From NCBI RefSeq assembly GCF_013364355.1, contig NZ_CP054931.1, positions 2,852,001 through 2,916,000 on the forward strand: a stretch of 64,000 bases of DNA, in the 5' to 3' direction. Positions within the stretch are counted from its first letter, which is position 1, and the number at the start of each line of letters is the position of its first letter. Source of the stretch: Stenotrophomonas sp. NA06056. Lineage in GTDB: Bacteria; Pseudomonadota; Gammaproteobacteria; Xanthomonadales; Xanthomonadaceae. Below, in pieces: positions 9,168 through 18,520 of the stretch. Below the pieces are notes generated by a model. It worked only from the letters and a program-made list of their open reading frames with translations. It had not been told where the DNA came from and did not search any database. Both the position numbers and the translations under genes were made by a program.

Positions 9168-9935
9168 ATGCCTTCAGTCCCGCCTCCCCTGCCGGCCGTC
9201 CTGCCGCGCCACGTTGCCATCATCATGGATGGCAACGGGCGTTGGGCACAGCAACGCCGTCGCCCCCGCGTTATCGGCCATCGGGCCGGTGCGCGCGCGG
9301 TCAACCGTACCATCGAGCGCTGCCTGGAACTGGGCATTCCGGCGCTGACCCTGTTCGCGTTCTCCAGCGAGAACTGGGGCCGGCCGCAGGACGAAGTGGA
9401 CGCATTGATGAAGCTGTTCCTCGGCGCGCTCGACCGCGAAGTGGACGAGCTGCATCGGCGCGGCGTGCGCGTGCGCTTCATCGGCGAACGCGAGCGCTTT
9501 GGTGCTGCCCTGGTCAGCCGCATGCAGCTGGCCGAGCAACGCACCGCCGACAACAGTGCGCTGACCCTGTCGATCGCCGCCAGCTATGGCGGCCGCCAGG
9601 ACATCGCCCGTGCCGCACGTGCACTGGCCGTTGAAGTGGCCGCCGGCCGCCTGCTTCCCGAGCAGATCGACGAATCCCTGCTGGGGCGACAGGTGGCGTT
9701 GGCCGACCTGCCCGCACCGGACCTGTTCATCCGCACCGGCGGCGATACCCGCATCAGCAATTTCCTGCTGTGGCAGCTGGCGTATACCGAGCTGTGGTTC
9801 ACCGAAGCGCTGTGGCCGGATTTCGACGCCGCGCAGCTGCAGCTGGCGCTGGATGCCTACGCCAGCCGTGAGCGCCGCTTCGGCCTGACCAGCGCCCAGA
9901 TCGCCGCCCTGGCCACCGAGACGTCCAGCCCATGA
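9168..9935 (+). CDS. uppS: Isoprenyl transferase (undecaprenyl diphosphate synthase)
   Basis: A 255-residue cis-prenyltransferase that makes the C55 lipid carrier for peptidoglycan and O-antigen precursors. The substrate-binding block HVAIIMDGNGRWAQQR is at residues 15-30 (Asp21 is the catalytic-type Asp), with FAFSSENWGRP after it and the C-terminal signature IRTGGDTRISNFLLWQLAY. Most homologues have Glu where GGDTR has Asp, a conservative change. Its end overlaps cdsA by 4 bp. Confidence 0.96.
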   Translation: MPSVPPPLPAVLPRHVAIIMDGNGRWAQQRRRPRVIGHRAGARAVNRTIERCLELGIPALTLFAFSSENWGRPQDEVDALMKLFLGALDREVDELHRRGVRVRFIGERERFGAALVSRMQLAEQRTADNSALTLSIAASYGGRQDIARAARALAVEVAAGRLLPEQIDESLLGRQVALADLPAPDLFIRTGGDTRISNFLLWQLAYTELWFTEALWPDFDAAQLQLALDAYASRERRFGLTSAQIAALATETSSP

Positions 9936-10768
9936 CCAAGACCCGAGTCCTCGCCGCGCTGATCATGGCGCCGGTCGCCATTGCGGCGATCCTGCTGCTG
10001 CCCACGCAATGGCTTGCTGCCGCCGCAGCTGCCGTGCTGCTGATCGGCCTGTGGGAATGGCTGAAACTGGCCGATGTCGAAGACACCCTCGCCCGCACCG
10101 TGCTGCTGGTCCTCAATCTGCTGCTGATGGTGCTGCTGGTGTGGGCCGATGCCGGCACCCTGGTGCTGTTCCAGATCGCAACCCTGGTGGGCGTGGCCTG
10201 GTGGCTGGCCGCGCTGGTCTGGCTGCGCTTCTTCAACTTCGGCGCGCAACCCGGAAGTCCGGCGCGCATCCTCAAGCTGCTGGCCGGCACCCTGGCGATC
10301 GTGCCGGCGTGGGCCGCACTGGTACTGATCCATGCCGGCGGCGACCCGCCCGGGCATCAGGGTCACCTGTGGCTGCTGGCCGCGCTGGCGCTGGTCTGGG
10401 CAGCCGATTCGGGCGCCTACTTCGCTGGCCGTCGCTTCGGCAAGCACAAGCTGGCACCGCGGATCAGCCCGAACAAGACCTGGGAAGGCCTTGTCGGTGG
10501 GCTGATCGTCGGCGTCGCGGTGGCCGTCGGCCTGGGCTGGCTGGCCGGCATCGATGCCGCGCACCTGCCGGGTCTGCTGGTCACATCGGTGGTGGCTGTC
10601 TTCGCCTCGGTGCTGGGTGACCTGTTCGAAAGCCTGATCAAGCGCCATGCCGGCGCCAAGGATTCAGGCCACCTGATCCCCGGCCACGGTGGCGTGCTCG
10701 ACCGCGTCGACGGCGTGCTGGCGGCCATCCCGGTGTTCGCACTGGGCAAGGAAATCTTCGGGTTCTGA
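9932..10768 (+). CDS. cdsA: Phosphatidate cytidylyltransferase
   Basis: A 278-residue polytopic inner-membrane enzyme that makes CDP-diacylglycerol from phosphatidate and CTP, the branch point of phospholipid synthesis. At least six hydrophobic helices are seen. The CdsA signature near the C-terminus is intact: [20 protein letters not shown] followed by [11 protein letters not shown] overlaps the uppS stop (ATGA). The dxr gene starts 2 bp after its stop. Confidence 0.97.
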   Translation: MTKTRVLAALIMAPVAIAAILLLPTQWLAAAAAAVLLIGLWEWLKLADVEDTLARTVLLVLNLLLMVLLVWADAGTLVLFQIATLVGVAWWLAALVWLRFFNFGAQPGSPARILKLLAGTLAIVPAWAALVLIHAGGDPPGHQGHLWLLAALALVWAADSGAYFAGRRFGKHKLAPRISPNKTWEGLVGGLIVGVAVAVGLGWLAGIDAAHLPGLLVTSVVAVFASVLGDLFESLIKRHAGAKDSGHLIPGHGGVLDRVDGVLAAIPVFALGKEIFGF

Positions 10769-10770
10769 CC

Positions 10771-11961
10771 ATGGATGCTGCTGCAGACCTGCGCCGGGTC
10801 GCCGTGCTCGGCGCCACCGGCTCGATTGGTGCCTCCACGCTTGACGTGATCGCCCGCCACCCGCGGCGTTACCGGGCCACCGTGCTCGCCGCCGGCCGCC
10901 AGGTACAGGCGTTGCTGGCCCTGTGCCGGCAGCACCGGCCCGCGCATGCGGTGATCGCCGACGAAACCCTGTATGCCGAACTGCGCGACGGCCTGCGCGA
11001 TGCCGGCCTGGCCACCCAGGCTCACGCCGGCCATGCCGCGCTGGACCAGCTGGCGGCCAGTGACGCCTGCGACACCGTGGTGGCCGCGATCGTCGGCGCC
11101 GCGGGCCTGTCCTCGACCCTGGCCGCCGCTGCAGCCGGCAAGCGCATCCTGCTGGCCAACAAGGAATCACTGGTACTGGCCGGCGAACTGCTGACCCGTA
11201 CCGCCGAACGTGCGGGCGCAGAGATCATCCCGATCGACAGCGAGCACAGCGCGATCTTCCAGTGCCTGCGCTCACGCGATGCGAGCCTCGACGGTGCCGG
11301 CGTGCGCCGCATCCTCCTGACCGCCTCGGGTGGACCGTTCCGCGGACGCAGCCGCGCCGAACTGGAACAGGTCACCCCGGCCCAGGCTGTGGCGCACCCG
11401 AAGTGGTCGATGGGGCCGAAGATCTCGGTCGATTCGGCGACGTTGATGAACAAAGGCCTGGAAGTGATCGAGGCCCACCATCTGTTCGGCATCCCCGGCG
11501 AGCGCATCGAGGTGCTGGTGCACCCGCAGAGCCTGGTGCATTCGCTGGTGGAGTTCGTTGACGGCTCCACGCTGGCGCAGATGGGCCTGCCAGACATGCG
11601 CACCACCCTGGCCGTGGGCCTGGGCTGGCCGCAACGGATCGAATCGGGCGTGTCCGGGCTCGACCTGCTGACCCAGGGCCGGCTGGATTTCGAGGCTCCC
11701 GACACCGATGCCTTCCCCTGCCTGTCCCTGGCGTGGCAGGCGATGCGCGCCGGCGGAACCGCCCCGGCCGTGCTGAACGCCGCCAACGAAGAGGCCGTTT
11801 CAGCCTTTCTTCAGGGCCGCGTAGGCTTCCTGACCATTCCGACGTTGGTTGCTAACGCTCTTTCAACACTGCCGACCGAACCAGCCGATACACTTGAGGT
11901 TCTGTTGTCCGCCGACCAGCGGGCCCGCCAACTGACCCTGAACGCCATCGCCGCCACCTGA
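10771..11961 (+). CDS. dxr: 1-deoxy-D-xylulose 5-phosphate reductoisomerase
   Basis: A 396-residue NADPH-dependent enzyme of the MEP isoprenoid pathway. The nucleotide-binding motif [10 protein letters not shown] is at residues 14-23. The substrate/metal region is intact: [21 protein letters not shown] and [20 protein letters not shown]. It lies in the envelope operon two genes after uppS, which uses its downstream product. Confidence 0.98.
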   Translation: MDAAADLRRVAVLGATGSIGASTLDVIARHPRRYRATVLAAGRQVQALLALCRQHRPAHAVIADETLYAELRDGLRDAGLATQAHAGHAALDQLAASDACDTVVAAIVGAAGLSSTLAAAAAGKRILLANKESLVLAGELLTRTAERAGAEIIPIDSEHSAIFQCLRSRDASLDGAGVRRILLTASGGPFRGRSRAELEQVTPAQAVAHPKWSMGPKISVDSATLMNKGLEVIEAHHLFGIPGERIEVLVHPQSLVHSLVEFVDGSTLAQMGLPDMRTTLAVGLGWPQRIESGVSGLDLLTQGRLDFEAPDTDAFPCLSLAWQAMRAGGTAPAVLNAANEEAVSAFLQGRVGFLTIPTLVANALSTLPTEPADTLEVLLSADQRARQLTLNAIAAT

Positions 11962-12016
11962 ACACGCCCCCCATCCCGAATGACGCCGCCGCCCGTGTCC
12001 GCCAATGTGAACCTGC

Positions 12017-13375
12017 ATGACTGACTTCATCGGATCGGTCTGGTGGATGATCGTGAGCCTTGGCCTGCTGGTCACCTTCCACGAATTCGGGCACTACTGG
12101 GTCGGACGCCTGTGCGGGGTCAAAGTGCTGCGCTTCTCGGTCGGCTTCGGTCGTCCGCTGTGGTCGCGCCGCGACCGCCATGGCACCGAGTTCGCCATCG
12201 CCGCCATCCCGCTCGGCGGCTATGTGAAATTCCTCGACGAGCGCGAGGTCGACGTCCATCCCCACGAACGCGGCCAGGCCTTCAACCACAAGACCGTGTG
12301 GCAGCGCATTGCCATTGTCGCGGCCGGCCCGATTGCCAACCTGCTGCTGTGCATCCTGCTGCTGTGGGCGATGTTCGTGATCGGCAAGCAGGATTATTCC
12401 GCAACCGTCGGCCGCGCCACCGGAATGGCCGCTACGGCCGGGCTGGGCAGTGGTGATCGCCTGCTGAGCGTGGACGGCCGCGATGTGATCACCCTTGGTG
12501 AGGCCAGCATGGCCCTTACCGCAGCGGCGATGGACCGTCGCGACGTGACTCTGCAGGTTCTCGACCCCGCGGACCAGCTGCGTTCGCGCACCCTGCCGTT
12601 GTCGCAGCTGCCGGCGGGCTTCGATGAACGCCGGGTTCCGATATTGGCCGGCGTGTACTGGCGTGCGTGGCTGCAGCCACCGCTGGTGGACAAAATCGTG
12701 AAGGGTTCGGCGGCGGAGGGACAGCTGCAACCCGGCGATCTCATCGTGGCGGTCGACGGCCAGCGCATCGACAGCGTCGAGCAGGCCATCAGCGAAGTGG
12801 GCAGCCTCGGTCGCCGTGGTGGCCCGGCGATGATCGAGGTGCTGCGTGGGGGCGAGCGCCTGGCGCTGGAGATCACCCCGCGCCAGGGCAAGGACGGCAA
12901 GGGCCAGCCCACCTGGCAGATCGGCGCGGGCTTTGCCGAGAGCTACAGCCCCGCCTACGACACCCTGCTCAAGTTCGGCCCGCTGCAGGCGGTGACGGTG
13001 GCGGTGCGCGAAACGGGCAGGATGGCCGCCGATTCATTGGCCATGATGGGCCGGATCGTCACCGGCAAAGCCTCGCTGCAGAACGTTTCCGGCCCGGTCA
13101 CCATTGCCCGGGTCGCCAATATTTCGGCCAAACGTGGCGTGGATTGGTTCATCCAGTTCCTCGCCCTGCTGTCGCTGAGCCTGTGCATCATCAACCTGCT
13201 GCCGATCCCCATCTTGGACGGCGGCCACCTGCTGTATTACCTTATCGAGTTGGTCAAGGGCAGCCCGCTGAGCGAGCGTGCCGTCGCCGCCGGCCAATAC
13301 ATCGGCCTGGCGTTGCTGGCCGGGCTGATGGGATTGGCGTTCTACAACGACATCCTCGGCCTGGTCCCGCGATGA
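12017..13375 (+). CDS. rseP: Site-2 RIP metalloprotease RseP
   Basis: A 452-residue inner-membrane zinc protease that carries out the second cut of the anti-sigma-E factor. The HEFGH zinc motif is at residues 22-26 in the first helix, tandem PDZ domains span about 110-310 (GLGSGDRLLSVDGRDV and GQLQPGDLIVAVDGQRI), and the NLLPIPILDGGHLLYY motif near residue 395 supplies the third zinc ligand. It precedes bamA, which fits control of outer-membrane assembly stress. It overlaps by 4 bp an alternative in-frame bamA start. Confidence 0.97.
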   Translation: MTDFIGSVWWMIVSLGLLVTFHEFGHYWVGRLCGVKVLRFSVGFGRPLWSRRDRHGTEFAIAAIPLGGYVKFLDEREVDVHPHERGQAFNHKTVWQRIAIVAAGPIANLLLCILLLWAMFVIGKQDYSATVGRATGMAATAGLGSGDRLLSVDGRDVITLGEASMALTAAAMDRRDVTLQVLDPADQLRSRTLPLSQLPAGFDERRVPILAGVYWRAWLQPPLVDKIVKGSAAEGQLQPGDLIVAVDGQRIDSVEQAISEVGSLGRRGGPAMIEVLRGGERLALEITPRQGKDGKGQPTWQIGAGFAESYSPAYDTLLKFGPLQAVTVAVRETGRMAADSLAMMGRIVTGKASLQNVSGPVTIARVANISAKRGVDWFIQFLALLSLSLCIINLLPIPILDGGHLLYYLIELVKGSPLSERAVAAGQYIGLALLAGLMGLAFYNDILGLVPR

Positions 13376-13449
13376 ACTTTTCCATGTTTTTGCCGTCTAC
13401 AGCGTCGGCATCCCTTACCAATGAAATCGACCTTCCTACCGGACGTGAC

Positions 13450-15813
13450 ATGACGCGACTCCCCAATCGCCGCCTGCTGGCCCTCGCCCTCGCCGCCGTC
13501 ACCGGCGCTCCCGCCCTGGCCCAGGCAGCCGAGCCCTTCACTGTCAGCGACATCCGCGTCGACGGCCTGCAGCGCATCAGCTCCGGTACGGTGTTCACCT
13601 ACCTGCCGGTCGAGCGTGGCGAGACGGTCACCGACAGCAAGGTCGGCGAGACCATCCGCGCCCTGTACAAGACCGGCTTCTTTGAAGACGTGCAGCTGGA
13701 TCGCCAGGGCAGCATCCTGGTGGTGACCGTCAAGGAACGTCCGGCGATCAACAAGCTGACCGTCACCGGCAACAAGGACATCAAGTCCGACCAGCTGCTC
13801 AAGGGCCTGTCCGACATCGGCCTGACCGAAGGCGGCACCTTTGATCGCCTGAGCCTGGACCGCGTGACCCAGGAACTTCGCCGCCAGTACAACGATCGTG
13901 GCAAGTACACCGTCGACATCACCCCGACGGTGAGCCCGCTGGACCGCAACCGTGTCGACATCGCCATCGCCATCAAGGAAGGCAAAGCGGCCAAGATCCG
14001 CCACGTCAACATCGTCGGCACCGAGAAGTTCGAGAGCAAGGACATCCTGGAGTACTGGGAGTCCAAGGAGCACAACTGGGCGTCGTGGTATCGCCGTGAC
14101 GACCAGTACTCCAAGGAAAAGCTGTCCGGCGACCTGGAGAAGCTCAACTCCTGGTACCTGGACCGCGGCTACGTCGACTTCAGCATCGACTCCACACAGG
14201 TCTCGATCAGCCCCGACAAGCGCGACATGTTCATCACCGCCGGCGTGACCGAAGGTGACCAGTACAAGATCTCCGAGATCAAGGTCAGCGGCGACACGAT
14301 CCTGCCGCAGGAAGACGTCGAGCGCATGGTCGTGCAGAAGTCCGGCGACACGTTCTCGCGTGCGCTGCTGGAATTCAGCTCCGACTCGATCACCAACTCG
14401 CTGTCCAACATCGGTTACGCCTTCGCCAAGGTGAACCCGATTCCGACCACCAACCGCGCCGAGCAGACCGTGGCGGTCAACATGCAGGTCGTGCCCGGCC
14501 CGCGCGTGACCGTCCGTCGCATCATCTTCAAGGGCAACACCCGCACCTCCGACGAAGTGATGCGTCGCGAAATGCGCCAGTTCGAGAACAGCTGGTACTC
14601 GCAGGCCGCGATCGACCGCTCCAAGATCCGCCTGCAGCGCCTGGGCTACTTCGAAGGCGTGGAAGTCGAGACCCCGGCCGTCAGCGGCAGCAACGACCAG
14701 GTCGACGTCGTCTACAACGTCAAGGAAACCACCTCGGGCAGCTTCGTGTTCGGCCTGGGCTATTCGCAGTCCTACGGCATGACCACCTCGGTGCAGCTGT
14801 CGCAGAACAACTTCCTGGGCGGCGGCAACCGCGTGTCGGTCGAAGCCTCGCGCAGCAGCTACCTGCAGCGCTACGGTTTCAGCTACACCAACCCGTACTT
14901 CACCGATGACGGCGTGTCGCTGGGCTACAACCTGTCCTGGCGCGAACTGGACTACTCCGACTTCAACACCGCGCAGTACAACAGCACCAATGGTTCGGCG
15001 CAGGTGGTGTTCGGCGTGCCGATCACCGAGACCGACACCGTCTCGCTGATGTTCGGCATCGACAGCAACCAGATCACCACCTATCCGGGCTCGACGCCGA
15101 AGTCGATCATCGACTACATCGATGCCGTCGGCAGCCGTACCTTCCATGCATGGCGCACGGAACTGGGCTGGGCGCGTGACTCGCGCAACGACTACTTCAT
15201 GCCGACCCGCGGTACCTACCAGCGCGTGGGCCTGGAAACCACCCTGCCGGGTTCGACCATCGAGTACTACAAGCTGAACTACCAGATCAGCAAGTACTGG
15301 CCGATCATCCCCTCGCTGGTGATCAATACCCGCGCCGAAATCGGCTACGGTGATGCCTACGGCAATGACAAGACCCGCGTGATCGACAACGGCGACGGCA
15401 CCACCCGTACCGTTACCGCGTCAGGCCTGCCGTTCTACGAGAACTTCTACGCCGGTGGTACCAACTCGGTGCGTGGTTTCGAGGACAACACCCTCGGTCC
15501 GCGCGAAGTCACCCAGGGTTACCCGAACGGCCAGCCGCTGGGCGGTTCGCTGAAGACCGTCGGTTCGGTCGAAGCCTACTTCCCGCGCCTGTTCGACAGC
15601 CCGTCGGCCCGCGTGTCGGCCTTCGTCGACTTCGGCAACGTCTACAACGGCACCGACAACTTCAAGGCCAATGAACTGCGCGTGTCCACCGGTGTGGCCC
15701 TGCTGTGGCGCGCCCCGGTCGGCCCGATTTCGATCAGCTATGCGTTCCCGCTGAAGAAGAAGGACGGCGACGAGATCGAGCGTCTGCAATTTACGTTTGG
15801 TGGCCAGTTCTAA
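13450..15813 (+). CDS. bamA: Outer-membrane protein assembly factor BamA
   Basis: A 787-residue Omp85 protein, core of the BAM complex. The start at ATG 13450 gives a signal peptide ending APALAQA before AEPFTVSDIRVDGLQRIS. Five POTRA domains follow to about residue 425, then a 16-strand barrel with the NSVRGFEDNTLGPRE loop-6 motif and the C-terminal beta-signal RLQFTFGGQF. An alternative ATG at 13372 overlaps the rseP stop but would bury the signal peptide 26 residues in. lpxD follows rather than skp. Confidence 0.97.
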   Translation: MTRLPNRRLLALALAAVTGAPALAQAAEPFTVSDIRVDGLQRISSGTVFTYLPVERGETVTDSKVGETIRALYKTGFFEDVQLDRQGSILVVTVKERPAINKLTVTGNKDIKSDQLLKGLSDIGLTEGGTFDRLSLDRVTQELRRQYNDRGKYTVDITPTVSPLDRNRVDIAIAIKEGKAAKIRHVNIVGTEKFESKDILEYWESKEHNWASWYRRDDQYSKEKLSGDLEKLNSWYLDRGYVDFSIDSTQVSISPDKRDMFITAGVTEGDQYKISEIKVSGDTILPQEDVERMVVQKSGDTFSRALLEFSSDSITNSLSNIGYAFAKVNPIPTTNRAEQTVAVNMQVVPGPRVTVRRIIFKGNTRTSDEVMRREMRQFENSWYSQAAIDRSKIRLQRLGYFEGVEVETPAVSGSNDQVDVVYNVKETTSGSFVFGLGYSQSYGMTTSVQLSQNNFLGGGNRVSVEASRSSYLQRYGFSYTNPYFTDDGVSLGYNLSWRELDYSDFNTAQYNSTNGSAQVVFGVPITETDTVSLMFGIDSNQITTYPGSTPKSIIDYIDAVGSRTFHAWRTELGWARDSRNDYFMPTRGTYQRVGLETTLPGSTIEYYKLNYQISKYWPIIPSLVINTRAEIGYGDAYGNDKTRVIDNGDGTTRTVTASGLPFYENFYAGGTNSVRGFEDNTLGPREVTQGYPNGQPLGGSLKTVGSVEAYFPRLFDSPSARVSAFVDFGNVYNGTDNFKANELRVSTGVALLWRAPVGPISISYAFPLKKKDGDEIERLQFTFGGQF

Positions 15814-15828
15814 CTGGCCACCAAACGT
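15793..15828 (+). repeat. Perfect 17-bp inverted repeat across the bamA stop codon
   Basis: ACGTTTGGTGGCCAGTT (15793-15809), two central bases, then its exact reverse complement (15812-15828). The left arm codes the last BamA residues (TFGGQF) and the stop TAA lies at the centre. No T tract follows. It may be an mRNA 3' stabiliser or a site made by repeat insertion. Confidence 0.8.
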
Positions 15829-15830
15829 TC

Positions 15831-15914
15831 CCACGGTTTGCGATGCAAACCGCGGGGCCTATCCTGCTCCCTATCCCCCGCGCCGCTGGCGCGCCCCCCT
15901 TAACAAAGGGGGGC
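15831..15914 (+). repeat. Three-hairpin repeat, family 2, copy 1
   Basis: Three successive hairpins: CGGTTTGC/GCAAACCG with loop GAT (15834-15852), GCGCC/GGCGC with loop GCT (15880-15892), and GCCCCCCTT/AAGGGGGGC with loop AACA (15893-15914). The same order with changed but still paired bases occurs in reverse orientation at 20471-20559. It forms part of a 421-bp gap (15814-16234) that also holds a terminator and a family-1 element, and no gene. Confidence 0.7.
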
Positions 15915-15937
15915 TCTCCACCAGACGGGTCTCGAAT

Positions 15938-15960
15938 CGCCGGGCATTGCCCGGCGTTTT
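15938..15960 (+). terminator. Terminator downstream of bamA
   Basis: Perfect 8-bp stem CGCCGGGC (15938-15945), loop ATT, GCCCGGCG (15949-15956), then TTTTCGTT. It would end or attenuate transcription from the bamA side before lpxD. Confidence 0.75.
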
Positions 15961-16056
15961 CGTTATTGAAGCGCACGCCGACGCGCGGTGAGCCGAGTAT
16001 GGCTCGGCGCTGCAGGCGACTGTGGACGTTGGATCCGCGCGCGCGGGAGACCATCC

Positions 16057-16164
16057 GGTGATGGCGCAGGGGGCTGACCAGGACCGTTGGCGCCATGGAT
16101 GGCGCCATCGAGCCCCCAGGGATGGGTTTACGGCGTGTCCTGGGCAGCCCCCTGCGCCATCGCC
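16057..16164 (+). repeat. Family-1 structured repeat, copy A
   Basis: Arms 16057-16084 and 16137-16164 pair at 26 of 28 positions. They enclose a 52-nt core (16085-16136) with an inner hairpin TGGCGCC-ATGGAT-GGCGCCA (16088-16107) and a second short hairpin AGCCC...GGGTT. The core is 50/52 identical to the reverse complement of the core at 56257-56308, while the arms are unrelated. It sits 70 bp before lpxD. Confidence 0.85.
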
Positions 16165-16234
16165 CCACGGATCAACCAGGCGCCGGCTTTTGCTCCCGCA
16201 TGACCGCAATGGCGTCACACGTTAAACTCCCGCC

Positions 16235-17257
16235 GTGAATACTCCTACCTACACCGCCCAGCAACTCGCCGATCAGTTCGGCCTGCAGGTCCATGGCGAC
16301 CCGAGCACCGCCATCCATGGCGTGGCCACCCTCGCCCATGCCGGTGCCGGCCAGCTGACCTTCCTTGCCAATCCGCGCTACCGCGCCCAGCTGGCCGACA
16401 GCCAGGCTGGCATCGTGGTGCTGCGCGCCGAGGATGCCGACGCGGCTCCCGGCACCGCGCTGGTGGCCAAGGACCCTTACACCACCTTTGCCAAGATCGG
16501 TGCACTGTTCGACATCGCCCCGACCCGCCCGCCCGGCATCCACCCCAGCGCGGTGATCGATCCGCAGGCGCAGGTTGCCGCCAGCGCCCACGTCGGTCCG
16601 TTCGTCACCATTGGCGCACGCAGCGTCATCGGCGAGAACTGCATCATCGGCGCCGGCAGCATCATCGGCGAAGACTGCACCCTCGACAGCGGTTGCGAGC
16701 TGATCGCGCGCGTTACCCTGGTCACCCGCGTGAAGCTGGGCAAGCGCGTGCGCATCCATCCCGGCGCCGTGCTGGGCGCCGATGGCTTCGGCCTGGCAAT
16801 GGACGCTGGCAAATGGATCAAGGTGCCGCAGCTTGGTGGCGTGCGCATCGGCGACGACTGCGAGATCGGCGCCAATACCTGTGTTGACCGTGGCGCCCTG
16901 GAAGACACCGTGCTGGCCGAGGACGTCCGCCTGGACAACCTGGTGCAGATCGCACACAACGTGCAGATCGGCGCGCACTCGGCCATCGCAGGCTGCACCG
17001 GTATTGCCGGCAGCGCCAAGATCGGCCGCTACTGCCTGCTCGGCGGCGCCGTCGGCGTCGTCGGTCATCTGGAAATCTGCGACAAGGTCGTGATCACCGG
17101 CAAATCGGTGGTCCGCAACTCCATCACCGAGCCGGGCGAGTATTCCTCCGGCACCCCCCTTACCGACAACCGCACGTGGCGCAAGAATGCCGCGCGCTTC
17201 AAGCAGCTCGATGCACTGGCCCGTCGCATCCTGTCTGTGAGCAAGGAGAAAGAATGA
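16235..17257 (+). CDS. lpxD: UDP-3-O-(3-hydroxyacyl)glucosamine N-acyltransferase
   Basis: A 340-residue acyltransferase that adds the second hydroxyacyl chain in lipid A synthesis. The N-terminal uridine-binding domain (YTAQQLADQFGLQVHGDPST, LTFLANPRYRAQL) is followed by a left-handed beta-helix of hexapeptide repeats from about residue 100, with the catalytic-type His in VQIAHNVQIGAHSAIAG, and a C-terminal helix. Translation starts with GTG 16235. The stop overlaps fabZ (ATGA). Confidence 0.97.
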   Translation: MNTPTYTAQQLADQFGLQVHGDPSTAIHGVATLAHAGAGQLTFLANPRYRAQLADSQAGIVVLRAEDADAAPGTALVAKDPYTTFAKIGALFDIAPTRPPGIHPSAVIDPQAQVAASAHVGPFVTIGARSVIGENCIIGAGSIIGEDCTLDSGCELIARVTLVTRVKLGKRVRIHPGAVLGADGFGLAMDAGKWIKVPQLGGVRIGDDCEIGANTCVDRGALEDTVLAEDVRLDNLVQIAHNVQIGAHSAIAGCTGIAGSAKIGRYCLLGGAVGVVGHLEICDKVVITGKSVVRNSITEPGEYSSGTPLTDNRTWRKNAARFKQLDALARRILSVSKEKE

Positions 17258-17709
17258 GCCACCCCCAGACCCTGCCGGACATGACGCAGATCCAGGCGCT
17301 GCTGCCGCACCGTTACCCGTTCCTGCTGGTCGACAAGGTCCTGTCGATCGACTACGAAAAGCGCACGATCGTGGCGACCAAGAACGTCAGCATCAACGAG
17401 CCGTTCTTCCAGGGCCATTTCCCCAACCAGCCGATCATGCCAGGCGTGCTGATCATCGAAGCCATGGCCCAGGCCGGCGGCGTGCTGACCCAGCTCACCC
17501 TGGGCCGCGATTCGCAGTCCAAGCTGTTCTACATGGTCAAGGTCGACAAGGCCCGCTTCACCAAACAGGTGGTGCCGGGCGACGTGCTGGAAATGCACGT
17601 GGAGATCAAGCGCGTGATCCGCAACATGGCCGTGTATGACTGCGTGGCCAAGGTCGACGGCGAAGTCGTCGCCTGTGCCGAGGTGCTGTGCGCCGGCACC
17701 CGCGAATGA
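17254..17709 (+). CDS. fabZ: 3-hydroxyacyl-[ACP] dehydratase FabZ
   Basis: A 151-residue hot-dog-fold dehydratase of fatty acid synthesis. It competes with LpxA for hydroxyacyl-ACP, which explains its place in the lpx cluster. The active-site block [20 protein letters not shown] carries the catalytic His and Glu; [14 protein letters not shown] starts the fold. ATG 17254 is preceded by AAGGAG (17243-17248) and overlaps the lpxD stop. Confidence 0.97.
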   Translation: MSHPQTLPDMTQIQALLPHRYPFLLVDKVLSIDYEKRTIVATKNVSINEPFFQGHFPNQPIMPGVLIIEAMAQAGGVLTQLTLGRDSQSKLFYMVKVDKARFTKQVVPGDVLEMHVEIKRVIRNMAVYDCVAKVDGEVVACAEVLCAGTRE

Positions 17710-17728
17710 CCCTGGCCGGAGGACCGAG

Positions 17729-18520
17729 ATGAGCGACAACGCCCCCCTGATCCATCCCACCGCCGTGATCGATCCGTCGGCACGACTGGCCGACGACGTC
17801 CGCGTGGGCGCGTTCACGATCATCGGGCCGGACGTCGAGATCGGCGCCGGCACCGAGGTCGGTCCGCATTGCAGCATCAACGGCCCGACACGGATCGGCC
17901 GCGACAACCGTTTCATCGGCCATGTCGCGGTCGGTGGCGAGCCGCAGGACAAGAAGTACGCCGGTGAACGTACCGAACTGGTGATCGGCGACCGCAACGT
18001 GTTCCGCGAATTCGTCACCCTCAACCGTGGCACCGGCGGCGGCGGCGGCATCACCACCATCGGCGATGACAACTGGATGCTGGCCTACACGCACGTGGCC
18101 CACGATTGCCATGTCGGCAACTTCTGCGTGTTCTCCAACAACACCACGCTGGCCGGCCACGTGACCGTGGGTGACTACGTGATCATCAGCGGCTTCGCCG
18201 GCGCGCATCAGTTCTGCCGCATCGGTGCGCATGCCTTCCTCGGCATGGGCGCGCTGACCAATGGCGACGTGCCCCCGTTCACCATGGTCGGCACCGATTC
18301 GCTGGGCCGCCCGCGCGGCATCAACAGCGAGGGCCTGAAGCGCCGCGGCTTCGATCCCGAACGCATCACCGCCATCAAGCGTGCCTACCGCACGCTGTAC
18401 GTGGCGGGCCTGCCGCTGGCCGAAGCAAAGGCGCAGCTGGCCGAGCAGGCGCGCGACAGCGACGACGTCAAGTCGATGCTGGACTTCATCGAACACACCG
18501 AGAGGCATCTGCTGCGATGA
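17729..18520 (+). CDS. lpxA: UDP-N-acetylglucosamine acyltransferase
   Basis: A 263-residue beta-helix acyltransferase for the first step of lipid A synthesis. Hexapeptide repeats run from [20 protein letters not shown]; the catalytic His lies in [14 protein letters not shown], and [20 protein letters not shown] is also typical. The C-terminal helical domain is [23 protein letters not shown] 17729 follows GGAGGACCGAG. It overlaps lpxB by 4 bp. Confidence 0.97.
   Translation: MSDNAPLIHPTAVIDPSARLADDVRVGAFTIIGPDVEIGAGTEVGPHCSINGPTRIGRDNRFIGHVAVGGEPQDKKYAGERTELVIGDRNVFREFVTLNRGTGGGGGITTIGDDNWMLAYTHVAHDCHVGNFCVFSNNTTLAGHVTVGDYVIISGFAGAHQFCRIGAHAFLGMGALTNGDVPPFTMVGTDSLGRPRGINSEGLKRRGFDPERITAIKRAYRTLYVAGLPLAEAKAQLAEQARDSDDVKSMLDFIEHTERHLLR

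Noticed and set aside
12667..13449. Upstream extension of the bamA frame through rseP
   Set aside because: It overlaps rseP, is Arg/Gly-rich, and would place the BamA signal peptide deep inside the protein.
16057..16164. Rho-independent terminator
   Set aside because: The hairpin is far longer than a terminator, has a branched conserved core, and no T tract follows.
15961..16234. sigma-70 promoter for lpxD
   Set aside because: TAAACT before the GTG has no -35 at acceptable spacing.
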